DNA of 64,000 nucleotides from Spirochaetota bacterium (GTDB taxonomy: Bacteria; Spirochaetota; Spirochaetia; Treponematales; Treponemataceae). Both the position numbers and the translations under genes were made by a program. Location: positions 54,442 to 118,441 of the forward strand of contig JAEWSQ010000030.1 in the NCBI GenBank assembly GCA_023398165.1, read 5' to 3'. Numbering within the stretch: the first letter of the stretch is position 1; each line of letters starts with the position of its first letter. This document shows, in pieces, positions 1-8,960 of this stretch. Below the pieces are notes generated by a model. That model was not told where the DNA came from and did no database searches. It was given only the letters and a program-made list of their open reading frames with translations.

Positions 1-3000
1 TAAACTTCTAATACGGATGCGCACAGCTCCGAGATTCGATCCCTCATCTATTTTTATGAGCGTGTACATTCTGCCTTTTGCCGAAAGTATTTCTTCAACC
101 TGATCCGAAGTTACTGCATCAAGACCGCAGCCGAAACTTGTAAGCTGAACAAGTTCAAGATTGGGCATCTGTGAGACAAAGGCTGCCGCCCTATAAAGCC
201 TGTTGTGATACGTCCATTGATCCACAATGCGAAGGGGTCTTTCTATGCTTCCCAAGTGCGCTACGGAATCTTCTGTGAGAACAGCCAGCCCAAGACCCGA
301 TATAAGCTCGGGAATTCCGTGGTTAATTTCGGGATCAAGATGATACGGGCGTCCTGCAAGCACGACGCCGTGGGCACCGCGCCTTATAAGCAGTTCCAAG
401 GCTTCCTCGCCCTGGGTCTGCACTTCAGTCTTAAACTTTTCCTGTTCTTTCCAGCCTTCTTCCACTGCATCTTTTACTTCTTCAAAGGCCAGGTTAAAAC
501 GGGATCCCAATTCTTCAAAAAGACGCTCTGCAAGCCTGTCCTTGTGATCAATCGGGAGGAATGGATTTAAAAATACGACTGTGTCATCCTGCCGCAGTGA
601 ATCTATATTATTGCGTAATACTTCAGGATAACTGGTTACTATTGGACAATTATAATGATTGCCCGCACCCTCATCCTCTGTGCGTTCGTATGGAGCACAG
701 GGATAAAATATTGTTCTTATGCCTTCTTTAAGAAGCGCCTCGATGTGGCCGTGGGCAATTTTACCGGGATAACAAACTGATTCGGACGGGATCGATTCCA
801 GACCCAGTTCATACACATTTCGTGTCGACCTTGGCGATATTCTAACCCTGAATCCGAGTTTCGTGAAAAACGTAAACCATAGGGGATAATTTTCATACGT
901 ATTTAAAACCCTTGGAATTCCAATTTCACCGCGTTTTGCATCTGCAGAAGAAAGCGGTTTATAGCTGAAAAGCCTCTTATATTTCCAATCAAAAAGATTA
1001 GGCAGTTTACCGTCGGCAAGAGAATCCATACCGGTCTGTTTTGAGTTGGAGGCATCGACGGTATGATGCTCACCCTCGAGTTCCGCGCCGCGCTCGCACC
1101 TGTTTCCGGTAACAAAACGGCGGACATAACCTCCTGTTGAGAAGGTATTTATTGTTAAAAGACAATTATTTGAACATTTACCGCATCTGGTAAGAGCAAG
1201 TTCGACTTTAAACTGTTCCAGCTCTTCGAGTGTTGCTAGCCCTGTTTTTACCGGCTCTTTTTCAATAGTAAAGTCCTCTCCGATTTTCGGTGCCATGAGA
1301 TCATTCCACTGGTCGCGTGCTATAAGAGCGGCTCCGTAAGCGCCCATAAGACCTGCAACATCGGGTCTGAAGACATTTATTCCTGCAATTTTTTCAAATG
1401 CCCGCAGTACTGCATCATTGTTGAATGTACCGCCCTGAACAACGACTTTACTTCCCATGTCGGAGGCTTTGCGCAGTTTTATAACTTTAAATAAGGCATT
1501 TTTAATAACAGAATAGGACAAACCTGCTGAAATGTCGGCAACCGTAGCGCCTTCTTTTTGAGCCTGCTTAACACGGCTGTTCATAAAGACCGTACAGCGG
1601 CTTCCAAGATCCACAGGCCTTTCTGCTAAAAGAGCCTTCTTGCTGAAGGTTCTGACGTCCATTCCGAGAGACCGGGCAAAATTATCGAGGAAGCTCCCGC
1701 ATCCTGATGAACAGGCTTCATTGAGCTGGATAGAAGTAATTGCACCGTCTTTCATGCGCAGACACTTCATATCCTGACCGCCGATGTCCAGAAGGAATTC
1801 GACACCGGGAACAAAGAAATCGGCTGCACGGTAATGCGCTATAGTCTCAACCTCGCCGGCATCAGCTTTAAGCGAAGCCTGGAAAAGAGCCTCTCCATAA
1901 CCGGTAGATACTGTTCTTCCAATAAAGACATCTTTGGGAAGCTGTTTATAAAGATCTTTAAGCACACGGACTGCGAGCTCCACAGGATTTCCTGCATTGA
2001 CATCATAAAAACGCCAGAGGATACTTCCGGTGTTGTCTATAAGAACTGCCTTTGTCGTAGTGGAACCGGCATCAAGTCCTAAAAATACCGGCCCCTTTGC
2101 CGTCTGCAGGTCAGCGGCCATCGCCATCTCCGCAGCATGCCGCTTATAAAATTCATCGAGTTCATCTTCATTGCGGAACAGGGGGTCAAGACGCTGGATT
2201 TCTGTCATCTCCGCATCGACAAGAGTTGATAATCCCTCCCTCAAAGCCTTTACCGACACAAATGGTTCTTTTTCATCCGGAGTAAGACAGGCATACTTGC
2301 GTTCAGCAGAGAAAGCAGCACCTGCAGCCACAAAGAGCTGTGAATCTTCGGGAGTAATAATTTCATCGCCTTTTAATCCGAGAGTTTCTATAAACCTGTG
2401 ACGTAATTGATCAAGAAAGTGAAGAGGCCCGCCTAAGAAGGCAACATGGCCGCGTATGGGTTTACCGCAGGCAAGCCCCGAAATTGTCTGACTTACAACC
2501 GCCTGAAAAATACTAGCGGCAATATCTTCCCGTCTGGCGCCCTCGTTTATGAGAGGCTGCACATCGGTTTTTGCAAAAACACCGCACCGTGCTGCGATGG
2601 GGTATATTGTCGTTGCTCCGCGGGCAAGTGTGTTCAACCCGCCGGCATCGGTTTCAAGCAGAGCCGCCATCTGGTCGATAAACGCGCCTGTACCGCCCGC
2701 ACAGGTACCGTTCATTCTCTGCTCAACTGTTCCGGTGAAATAGGTTATTTTTGCATCTTCTCCGCCGAGTTCGATTGCAACATCGGTTTTAGGAATGAGC
2801 TTTCTGACAGCAGTCGTTGAGGCCACGACTTCCTGAATAAAAGGAATTGTAAGCCAGTGCGAAACCGCTAATCCTCCTGAGCCCGTAGCCTTAACGGTTA
2901 AAAGCTTTTCTCCGCCCTCAGGACAGGCTTTTTCTATCGCATCCAGTGCTTCTCCTACCACCTGAATGATAGTACTGCGTATATCCGCACGGTGCCGCTC

Positions 3001-3150
3001 ATATTTACTGTATAAAAATGAATCATGTTCGTCGAGAACGACAACCTTTACCGTTGTTGAACCGACATCAATACCGACCCTCAAAGGATCAGAAGCCGGA
3101 AAAAAGTCCGCTTCTGAAAGTGATGTATGTACCTGTGTTTCGCTAGCCAT
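1..3150 (-). CDS. 2-hydroxyacyl-CoA dehydratase activase-like protein (partial, runs off the left edge)
   Basis: The first 1050 residues of a giant activator-type protein; the 3' end lies outside the window. Two BcrAD/BadFG-type ATPase domains are visible. The first begins near residue 25 (GIDVGSTTVK), the second near residue 355 (GLDAGSTTTKAV) and carries ACSSGCGSF near residue 478, the usual cysteine region for the bridging [4Fe-4S] cluster of HgdC/FldI-type activases. A Cys-rich stretch (RCGKCSNNC, then NRCERG) lies near 655-680, followed by a DUF2229-like region from about 720. In the known family such proteins use ATP to push electrons into 2-hydroxyacyl-CoA dehydratases of amino-acid fermentation; the long double-domain forms are mostly uncharacterised. 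The ATG at 3150 lies only 15 bases after the stop of the upstream gene, so it is probably the last gene of the cyclase operon. Its substrate cannot be read from sequence. Confidence 0.85.
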   Translation of the reverse strand, partial: MASETQVHTSLSEADFFPASDPLRVGIDVGSTTVKVVVLDEHDSFLYSKYERHRADIRSTIIQVVGEALDAIEKACPEGGEKLLTVKATGSGGLAVSHWLTIPFIQEVVASTTAVRKLIPKTDVAIELGGEDAKITYFTGTVEQRMNGTCAGGTGAFIDQMAALLETDAGGLNTLARGATTIYPIAARCGVFAKTDVQPLINEGARREDIAASIFQAVVSQTISGLACGKPIRGHVAFLGGPLHFLDQLRHRFIETLGLKGDEIITPEDSQLFVAAGAAFSAERKYACLTPDEKEPFVSVKALREGLSTLVDAEMTEIQRLDPLFRNEDELDEFYKRHAAEMAMAADLQTAKGPVFLGLDAGSTTTKAVLIDNTGSILWRFYDVNAGNPVELAVRVLKDLYKQLPKDVFIGRTVSTGYGEALFQASLKADAGEVETIAHYRAADFFVPGVEFLLDIGGQDMKCLRMKDGAITSIQLNEACSSGCGSFLDNFARSLGMDVRTFSKKALLAERPVDLGSRCTVFMNSRVKQAQKEGATVADISAGLSYSVIKNALFKVIKLRKASDMGSKVVVQGGTFNNDAVLRAFEKIAGINVFRPDVAGLMGAYGAALIARDQWNDLMAPKIGEDFTIEKEPVKTGLATLEELEQFKVELALTRCGKCSNNCLLTINTFSTGGYVRRFVTGNRCERGAELEGEHHTVDASNSKQTGMDSLADGKLPNLFDWKYKRLFSYKPLSSADAKRGEIGIPRVLNTYENYPLWFTFFTKLGFRVRISPRSTRNVYELGLESIPSESVCYPGKIAHGHIEALLKEGIRTIFYPCAPYERTEDEGAGNHYNCPIVTSYPEVLRNNIDSLRQDDTVVFLNPFLPIDHKDRLAERLFEELGSRFNLAFEEVKDAVEEGWKEQEKFKTEVQTQGEEALELLIRRGAHGVVLAGRPYHLDPEINHGIPELISGLGLAVLTEDSVAHLGSIERPLRIVDQWTYHNRLYRAAAFVSQMPNLELVQLTSFGCGLDAVTSDQVEEILSAKGRMYTLIKIDEGSNLGAVRIRIRSL

Positions 3151-3165
3151 TAATATCCCTGCTTA

Positions 3166-3888
3166 TTACTCAATTCTCCCCAGATAGACCATAAATACTG
3201 CATTTATGTCTGCGGCAGTTGCTTTGATATTTTTTTGTTTTAACTTATCAGCAACTTCTTTTTTTGTAATCTTAGGGTTCTCATTATACATACTTCTTAC
3301 TGCAAGAACAATATCCTCGCTGACTTCTGTTGTCTGCCCGAAAATATTCTTTTTTGACACAGCCATAAGGGCTTTTTCAAGGCGCTCCAGCCGTTTTATG
3401 AAATAGGTATCATACATATACATATCAGGCATAATAGAAGCTGATTGTATTTCTGAAAGTAAATCATCAGGTGAAACATAGGCACCTGCCACTTTGGGCA
3501 TAAGATCTCCTACTTTCATAGTAAGGTCATAAAAAAGCGCCGAATTATAGTAAAACGCCATTCCCGAAGGGAAAAATGATTTAAAATCACTCTTATTTAT
3601 ACTAAATTTATCAGGATACAGTACAAAACGGAAAACAGAATCACTCTCAATTTTAACGGTTGAAGTTGAACCTTCAAATCCGGGGATTGCCCACGCGGTG
3701 TTCAGCGCATTGCCGACTTTACCGATTATTTCATCGGTAAGAGCAATTTCACTATACACTACAGCTTTTTTCCCGTCAGGCCCGTCGAGAGAGGAGCGGG
3801 CTCCCTGTGTACCGGAAACCGTCCAGCCTTCACATACAAGGATTCCGGCTACCATTACAAATACAGCACAAATAATTATTTTTTTCAT
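3166..3888 (-). CDS. Exported protein of unknown function
   Basis: 240 residues beginning with a Lys-rich n-region and a hydrophobic core (about residues 3-18), typical of a signal peptide; ILVC at 16-19 could be a loose lipobox, but the residue before Cys is Val, so lipidation is doubtful. The C-terminal third (KITKKEVADKLKQKNIKAT) looks like a small helical domain. I do not recognise a family. It starts 11 bases after the stop of the coiled-coil gene, with AGGCAGG as ribosome-binding site, and is followed at once by the CoA-dehydratase activase, so it belongs to the cyclase operon. An envelope role is inferred only from the export signal. Confidence 0.7.
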   Translation of the reverse strand: MKKIIICAVFVMVAGILVCEGWTVSGTQGARSSLDGPDGKKAVVYSEIALTDEIIGKVGNALNTAWAIPGFEGSTSTVKIESDSVFRFVLYPDKFSINKSDFKSFFPSGMAFYYNSALFYDLTMKVGDLMPKVAGAYVSPDDLLSEIQSASIMPDMYMYDTYFIKRLERLEKALMAVSKKNIFGQTTEVSEDIVLAVRSMYNENPKITKKEVADKLKQKNIKATAADINAVFMVYLGRIE

Positions 3889-3899
3889 ACAAACCTGCC

Positions 3900-5582
3900 T
3901 TATTGAGAAACAAGATTTAATAAAACCCGGTCGTTAGGACGGATTTTCTGCGCGACTTCTTCTGAATCGGGAACAGCATACATATAGCCTCCCTCAGATA
4001 TAAGAGATACTGTTCCAATAAGCTCATCAGCCTTTCTGAAGATGAATGCTTCAGCTTTATCAGCAGAATTCTGGAACAGCGGAGATATATAAATGAGAAT
4101 TTTTTTACGGTTGTCTGTATTCAAAACATATCCGGCATCGCCATTCTGATTGCTCAGCTCGTCGAAGTATTTTACCGCGCTCTGGAGCACTGAATGATCC
4201 GCCTCCATAGCCTTCAACCTTCCCTCAAGTATTTTTTTCTCAGCTGACAGTGTCTTTATTTGAACTTCCGCATCCTTTAAAGTACTTAAATGATCCTGAG
4301 CCGCTTTGAGTTCCTCCTGCAGAGCGTTGTATTTCACCGTTCCGTCGGCAAGTGTTCCTTTAAGCGATTCTGTTTCTTTCGTTAACGCAGTAATTTTTTT
4401 AGACTGGGCGGAATTTGTGCTTTCTATTTCACTAATATACTGCTGCCCTTCTGTAATAACTTTTTCATACTCATCTTTCTGCTGTTCCAGCTCACGCTGC
4501 AGATCCGCCATAACATAGGAAGCGGCGGAACTCAAGTTCAAGCCAATAAGATAAGCAATTCTTTTCATGGCACTAACATACTGCGGTATAGTATTCTGCT
4601 GGGGTACGGAGAGAACAATACTTGTTACATAATCGAGACTGTTGTATGCATTTTCCGCCTGTGACAGCATTTCGTTAAAGCGTTCGCCGCCGGCTGCATT
4701 TTTGTAATCATCGGCCCAAAATGTTTCTTCCTGTTCATATGAAGAAGCTTCCGCGAGGATCGCATTACCCTGCTCATCATCAATGACAGGATCGAGGAGC
4801 AGAAGGAATTCTTTATAATCGCCCGATAAGGTATCCAGATTGCTCATTTGACCGCTTAATATGGATTTCTGCTGGTCTGTCAATTTTTTCTGCAGTTCTG
4901 TTATGGTTTTTTCATATTTTTCCACGAGCTGCCTTTTTTCCAGTTCAAAAAACTGACGCTGTGAATCAATCGCAGCCTGCTGCTCCTGAGCCTGCTGAAC
5001 ACGGGTGCTGTCCAAAGATTCAAGCTGTTTAGTAATGTCTGCAATCTGCTGATCAACTGCGGCAATTTGTATTTCATACTCTGACAGAGTATCTTTTTTA
5101 TTTTTTTCAAACTGGGCAAGAATTGTTTTTTCCCGGGCTGCTTTATCGGAAGCACGTATGGGCATTGTTGAAACCGCATAAATATCCGCATCGCGTTTAG
5201 TTTCCAATTCAGCAACAGCAGTATCGCGGTACACCTCGAGCCGGGATTTTTCAGCCCGTGCAGCTTTCAGAGAATCTTCTGTCCGGCTTACCATATCTAG
5301 AAGCTTCATCAGGTTAAGGTCTTCAAATACATCGATACCGACAGTAATTTGTTTATTTTTATAATCAATATATTTTGTGACGCCGAAGGTGAGCAGTCCG
5401 ACAAAAAGAAATAGACCGGCCATCAGCAGAATGATAAAGGTGGATTTATTTCTCTTTGTTTTAGCGTATTCATCCTCAAGATCATAAATCTGGGGAGTTG
5501 ACTTTGTAACCGGGTATAAGTTTTCAGGTAAAAATAATTTAACCTCGGGTTTTTGAATCTTTACTTTGTTGTCATGGTCCAT
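3900..5582 (-). CDS. Membrane-anchored coiled-coil protein
   Basis: About 560 residues. A cytoplasmic N-terminus of roughly 45 residues is followed by one transmembrane helix (about 47-71, IILLMAGLFLFVGLLTFG) and a long Gln/Glu/Lys-rich coiled coil (about 80-465), partly split by a less regular segment around 240-340. A small globular C-terminus ends the protein. The ATG at 5582 has GGAG six bases upstream; an in-frame TTG at 5594 is possible but less likely. The start overlaps the end of the cyclase gene by 22 bases, so translation is probably coupled. No family was recognised. The topology suggests an envelope-spanning or signal-relay partner of the cyclase, which is inference from position only. 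Confidence 0.75.
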   Translation of the reverse strand: MDHDNKVKIQKPEVKLFLPENLYPVTKSTPQIYDLEDEYAKTKRNKSTFIILLMAGLFLFVGLLTFGVTKYIDYKNKQITVGIDVFEDLNLMKLLDMVSRTEDSLKAARAEKSRLEVYRDTAVAELETKRDADIYAVSTMPIRASDKAAREKTILAQFEKNKKDTLSEYEIQIAAVDQQIADITKQLESLDSTRVQQAQEQQAAIDSQRQFFELEKRQLVEKYEKTITELQKKLTDQQKSILSGQMSNLDTLSGDYKEFLLLLDPVIDDEQGNAILAEASSYEQEETFWADDYKNAAGGERFNEMLSQAENAYNSLDYVTSIVLSVPQQNTIPQYVSAMKRIAYLIGLNLSSAASYVMADLQRELEQQKDEYEKVITEGQQYISEIESTNSAQSKKITALTKETESLKGTLADGTVKYNALQEELKAAQDHLSTLKDAEVQIKTLSAEKKILEGRLKAMEADHSVLQSAVKYFDELSNQNGDAGYVLNTDNRKKILIYISPLFQNSADKAEAFIFRKADELIGTVSLISEGGYMYAVPDSEEVAQKIRPNDRVLLNLVSQ

Positions 5583-7246
5583 ATTCCACTCCAATTCTCA
5601 GGGGCTTGTTTGATTGTTATACGGTCAAGGAAAACCTTAGCTGTTTCCACCTCACAGGTTTTAAACAGATGTCTTGCCTGCGTCCAGTCGCCTTTATAAT
5701 ACGACTGTAAAGCCAGCTCATACACCTCATAGTTATGAAGTGTCTTTTCATCTGTCTCTTCTATATTAAGCGGCAGATAAATGCGTTTTCCCTCTGTTTT
5801 TCCTTTAACCTGCACCATATCTATTTCAAAGAAACGGTAGCGCTGTGTTTTAGAAAGAACATCATCTTTAACATATTCAGATACAATAACAGGAAGATGG
5901 TAGACTCTTGTTAGTCCCTCAAGGCGTGAAGAAGAGTTTACATTGTCGCCTATAACCGTGTTCGTCATGCGTTCGAATGAACCGATGTTTCCGTAAAAAA
6001 CCTTTCCGCCGTCTATTCCAACGCCTACATCAAGAAGAACGGCCTTGTACACGCGCTCTTCCGCCTCAGTCAGCTGGTGTTCTTGTTCAATGTCTTTTCT
6101 GCGTTCAATAAGTTTTTCGCGCAGTTCAGCCGTAACCTTGGTGATGGCCCATGCGCTCTGCAGTGCCTCGACCGATTTATTCTCCCTCGAATTCATCGCT
6201 CCGTATACCGCAAGAACAGCATCGCCGATAATAGAGCCGATGATGCCGTTTTGAATATGAATAGCGTGTATTGCGCGGTCATAATGAATATTGAGAAGAT
6301 TGATAATGTCGTTCCCCAGGGTTTCCGTCATATAGGTGAAGCCGCGGATATCGGAAAAAAGAACCGTAAGTTCTCTTTGTGTCCCTTCAAGTCTGATAAT
6401 ATGCTCGCGGTACGCTGAATCAACAACGTCTTTTGACACGAATTTCTGAAATATACCGAGAAGGTTATTGATAGTAACCGACAGTGCATTAAACGATACT
6501 CCAAGATAGGTAACATCGTCATTGGGAGCGCCTTCAAGATCGAGCAGTCCGAGAGACTGACTGGACTGCATCTTATACAGACTGTTTGTTATGCGTCCAA
6601 TGTTGTCCATTATTTTTGAGAACATAACAAGACCTACAAAAAGGAAGAGTACCGTCAGGAAAATAATTACCATGGATATTAATATAAAAATTCTTGCTGA
6701 ATCCTTTTCGGTATCTGAAAGCAGTTCCGCTCTGATGCAGAAACACTTCCAGTCATCGTGAAATTTATACACGCCGAAATATTCACCCTTGTCCGAAGAA
6801 AAGCGGATTGAACCTTCAAGGATTCCTTCGGCACGCGCGGATATAAGACTCCGCAATGCAGTGTTATCAGGGAAAGCAATGAACGGATCACTTGCAGAAC
6901 TGCTGAACAGAAGTGAACCGTCTTCTTTAACCCCCAAGGCTGTACTATTAGGATATGAAAACCCCTTTTTTGCAGCATTATTCATCGTTTCAACAGCAGA
7001 AGCAGTATCCTGCGAGAATTTAAAAATCTCAAACTGATTTGTTGCAGTGGTATAAATATCCTTCAGCTGGTTTACGAGAATCTTATTTGTCAGCGTAATA
7101 ATCTGGCGCTGATTCATCTGAAGATTGATGTAATTCGTAACAAAATTGGACAAAAGAAGGAGCAGAATAAAAACAACAAGTATCTTTACTGAAATAGGAA
7201 TGATCCGGGTTTTACCGACTTTTTGAAAAAGCGACACTTTATTCAT
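5561..7246 (-). CDS. Membrane-bound class III adenylate/guanylate cyclase
   Basis: 561 residues: transmembrane helix at about 17-40, extracytoplasmic sensor region (about 41-185), second helix (about 186-210), HAMP-like linker, then a class III cyclase catalytic domain (about 290-480). The two metal-binding aspartates are seen in FSDIRGF (D299) and GDAVLAVYG (D342), and the DNVNSSSRLEG motif supplies the Asn/Arg pair expected for catalysis. The lysine that usually precedes the second Asp (pattern DKFIGD) is replaced: here the sequence is GSIIGD. A C-terminal tail of about 70 residues looks helical (TPR-like). It is the first gene of a probable four-gene minus-strand operon. The ribosome-binding site is GGGGG, nine bases before the ATG. 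The product is probably cAMP, but the changed lysine makes substrate choice uncertain. Confidence 0.88.
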   Translation of the reverse strand: MNKVSLFQKVGKTRIIPISVKILVVFILLLLLSNFVTNYINLQMNQRQIITLTNKILVNQLKDIYTTATNQFEIFKFSQDTASAVETMNNAAKKGFSYPNSTALGVKEDGSLLFSSSASDPFIAFPDNTALRSLISARAEGILEGSIRFSSDKGEYFGVYKFHDDWKCFCIRAELLSDTEKDSARIFILISMVIIFLTVLFLFVGLVMFSKIMDNIGRITNSLYKMQSSQSLGLLDLEGAPNDDVTYLGVSFNALSVTINNLLGIFQKFVSKDVVDSAYREHIIRLEGTQRELTVLFSDIRGFTYMTETLGNDIINLLNIHYDRAIHAIHIQNGIIGSIIGDAVLAVYGAMNSRENKSVEALQSAWAITKVTAELREKLIERRKDIEQEHQLTEAEERVYKAVLLDVGVGIDGGKVFYGNIGSFERMTNTVIGDNVNSSSRLEGLTRVYHLPVIVSEYVKDDVLSKTQRYRFFEIDMVQVKGKTEGKRIYLPLNIEETDEKTLHNYEVYELALQSYYKGDWTQARHLFKTCEVETAKVFLDRITIKQAPENWSGIWTMTTK

Positions 7247-7267
7247 AACAAATAACCCCCTATATAT

Positions 7268-7296
7268 ATACTAACTGGATTGAACAAAATTAGCAA
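7268..7296 (-). promoter_or_regulatory. Candidate sigma70-type promoter for the cyclase operon
   Basis: Read on the minus strand: TTGCTA (plus 7291-7296), 17-base spacer, TAGTAT (plus 7268-7273), about 22 bases upstream of the cyclase ATG. It overlaps the divergent murJ promoter candidate on the other strand. Confidence 0.4.
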
Positions 7297-7308
7297 CACA
7301 GGTATGGT
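7280..7308 (+). promoter_or_regulatory. Candidate promoter of murJ, abutting the start codon
   Basis: TTGAAC (7280-7285), 17-base spacer, TATGGT (7303-7308). The first murJ ATG (7316) follows after seven bases, so the predicted transcription start coincides with the start codon. The hexamers are each 4/6 to consensus. Confidence 0.35.
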
Positions 7309-7315
7309 ATATATT

Positions 7316-8953
7316 ATGATGTCAAAAAATAAAAAAACACGGGAAAAAAATATCTTTTCAAGCGGAATAATACTTTCTTTTTTAACTTTCTTATCCAGAA
7401 TTCTTGGTCTCATACGTGAAATGACAAAGGCTTCCCTTCTGGGTACCAGTTCACTCTCGGATGCGTTTTCGTTTGCTTTTATGCTCCCCAACCTATTCAG
7501 ACGCCTGTTTGCAGAAAATTCCGTCTCGGTTGCCTTTATTCCAACCTTCCGTTCCTACCTCGATAATAAAGATATTGAGAAAAAAGATACTCAAACCTTC
7601 ATTTCCGCCACTCTTACAATGGTTTCGTTATTTACTGTCATTATTGTTTTATTAGGAATACTTTTTGCACCCGTGATTGTGAATGTTTTTTCAAAGCCTC
7701 CATCGACTGACAGTATTACTGAAGCGGCTAATAGTATGAGTGAGACTATACTGCTCACCCGCATCATGTTTCCCTATCTTTTTGTAATTTCCATTGCTGC
7801 CGTTCTTCAGGGTATACTTAATGCTCACAACGTGTTTTCGCCCAGCGGGTTTACCCCCATTCTTTTCAATATAACCGTAATTCTGTGTTCATATCTGCTT
7901 TCGGATTTAAGCGGAAATCCCGCCCGTGCTATGGCAATAGGTATAATGGCGGGCGGAATTATACAGTCTCTTTTTCAGCTGCCTTTTGTCCTCAAATTCG
8001 GCTGGAAAATTACTTTCACCGGATTTAAAACAGCTTTTACCAATCCCGGTACACGAAGAGTACTTCGTCTTGTTGCACCGACCGTTCTCGGTATGGCGGC
8101 GTATCAGCTTAATGATTTAGTCTCAAGCGTAATTGCAAAAAATGCAGGAGAAGGAATCCTTTCGAGCATACAGTACTCTCTGCGTCTTCAGGAACTGATT
8201 CTCGGCGTCTTTGCCGTAACTTTGGGAACAATAATTCTTCCCGACATGTCTTCTCTTGCCAAGGCAAAAAAATGGGCCGAATACAACAGAATGCTTTCGA
8301 AATCACTGCAGATTATTGCGCTCATTACTATTCCAATTACTTTTTTCTCACTGACAATAGGGGAAAACCTTATTATACTTCTCTATAAAAGCAACAGCTT
8401 TACCGATGAATCAGTGCGTTTAACAGAGAGCGCCTTTATGTACCATATTTGCGGGCTCTTTTTTATAGCGTCAAATAGAATTCTTGCTCCCGCGTTCTAT
8501 GCACAGGGAGATGCAAAATCGCCCACGTTTGCAGGTATTATAGGTTTTGGGGTAAATATGGTTTTAGCATACGTATTATCCAAAACAATGAAAGGCTCGG
8601 GCATAGCCCTCGCGCTGTCTGCGGCAAGCCTTATAAATACCATAGGTTTGTTTCTTTTTCTCAGGAGAAAGAAATCAATAGACAGCAGTTTTGTTCTTAA
8701 AAAAACAGCCGCCTATGCATTACGGATAACCATATTATCGCTCATATCGGCTGCCCCGGTCTATTTGCTTAAATCAGCAATTTTTAGTATCTTTAGTGAT
8801 GAGGGACGCCTTTTAGGACAGGGAATACCGCTTTTTATCTGCGGTCTGATATTTGCATCGTGCGGGGTGTTTCTTTTGCTTTTAACAAAAGATCCTATTC
8901 TTGCGGATATGGTGCAGACTGTTAAAAACAGGCTTTCTAAAAAAACACAATGA
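7316..8953 (+). CDS. murJ: Lipid II flippase MurJ (MviN family)
   Basis: 545 residues of a polytopic membrane protein with about 14 hydrophobic segments. The N-terminus (RILGLIREMTKASLLG) and the segment around MLPNLFRRLFAENSVSVAF are the conserved MurJ/MviN signatures. The family flips lipid-linked peptidoglycan precursor across the inner membrane. Two tandem ATG codons (7316 and 7319) are the best starts. An in-frame TTG at 7280 is really the -35 region of the candidate promoter, and no Shine-Dalgarno sequence precedes either ATG. The TGA stop (8951-8953) overlaps the GAGG ribosome-binding site of the following peptidase gene, so the two are co-transcribed. Confidence 0.93.
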   Translation: MMSKNKKTREKNIFSSGIILSFLTFLSRILGLIREMTKASLLGTSSLSDAFSFAFMLPNLFRRLFAENSVSVAFIPTFRSYLDNKDIEKKDTQTFISATLTMVSLFTVIIVLLGILFAPVIVNVFSKPPSTDSITEAANSMSETILLTRIMFPYLFVISIAAVLQGILNAHNVFSPSGFTPILFNITVILCSYLLSDLSGNPARAMAIGIMAGGIIQSLFQLPFVLKFGWKITFTGFKTAFTNPGTRRVLRLVAPTVLGMAAYQLNDLVSSVIAKNAGEGILSSIQYSLRLQELILGVFAVTLGTIILPDMSSLAKAKKWAEYNRMLSKSLQIIALITIPITFFSLTIGENLIILLYKSNSFTDESVRLTESAFMYHICGLFFIASNRILAPAFYAQGDAKSPTFAGIIGFGVNMVLAYVLSKTMKGSGIALALSAASLINTIGLFLFLRRKKSIDSSFVLKKTAAYALRITILSLISAAPVYLLKSAIFSIFSDEGRLLGQGIPLFICGLIFASCGVFLLLLTKDPILADMVQTVKNRLSKKTQ

Positions 8954-8960
8954 GGTAAAC

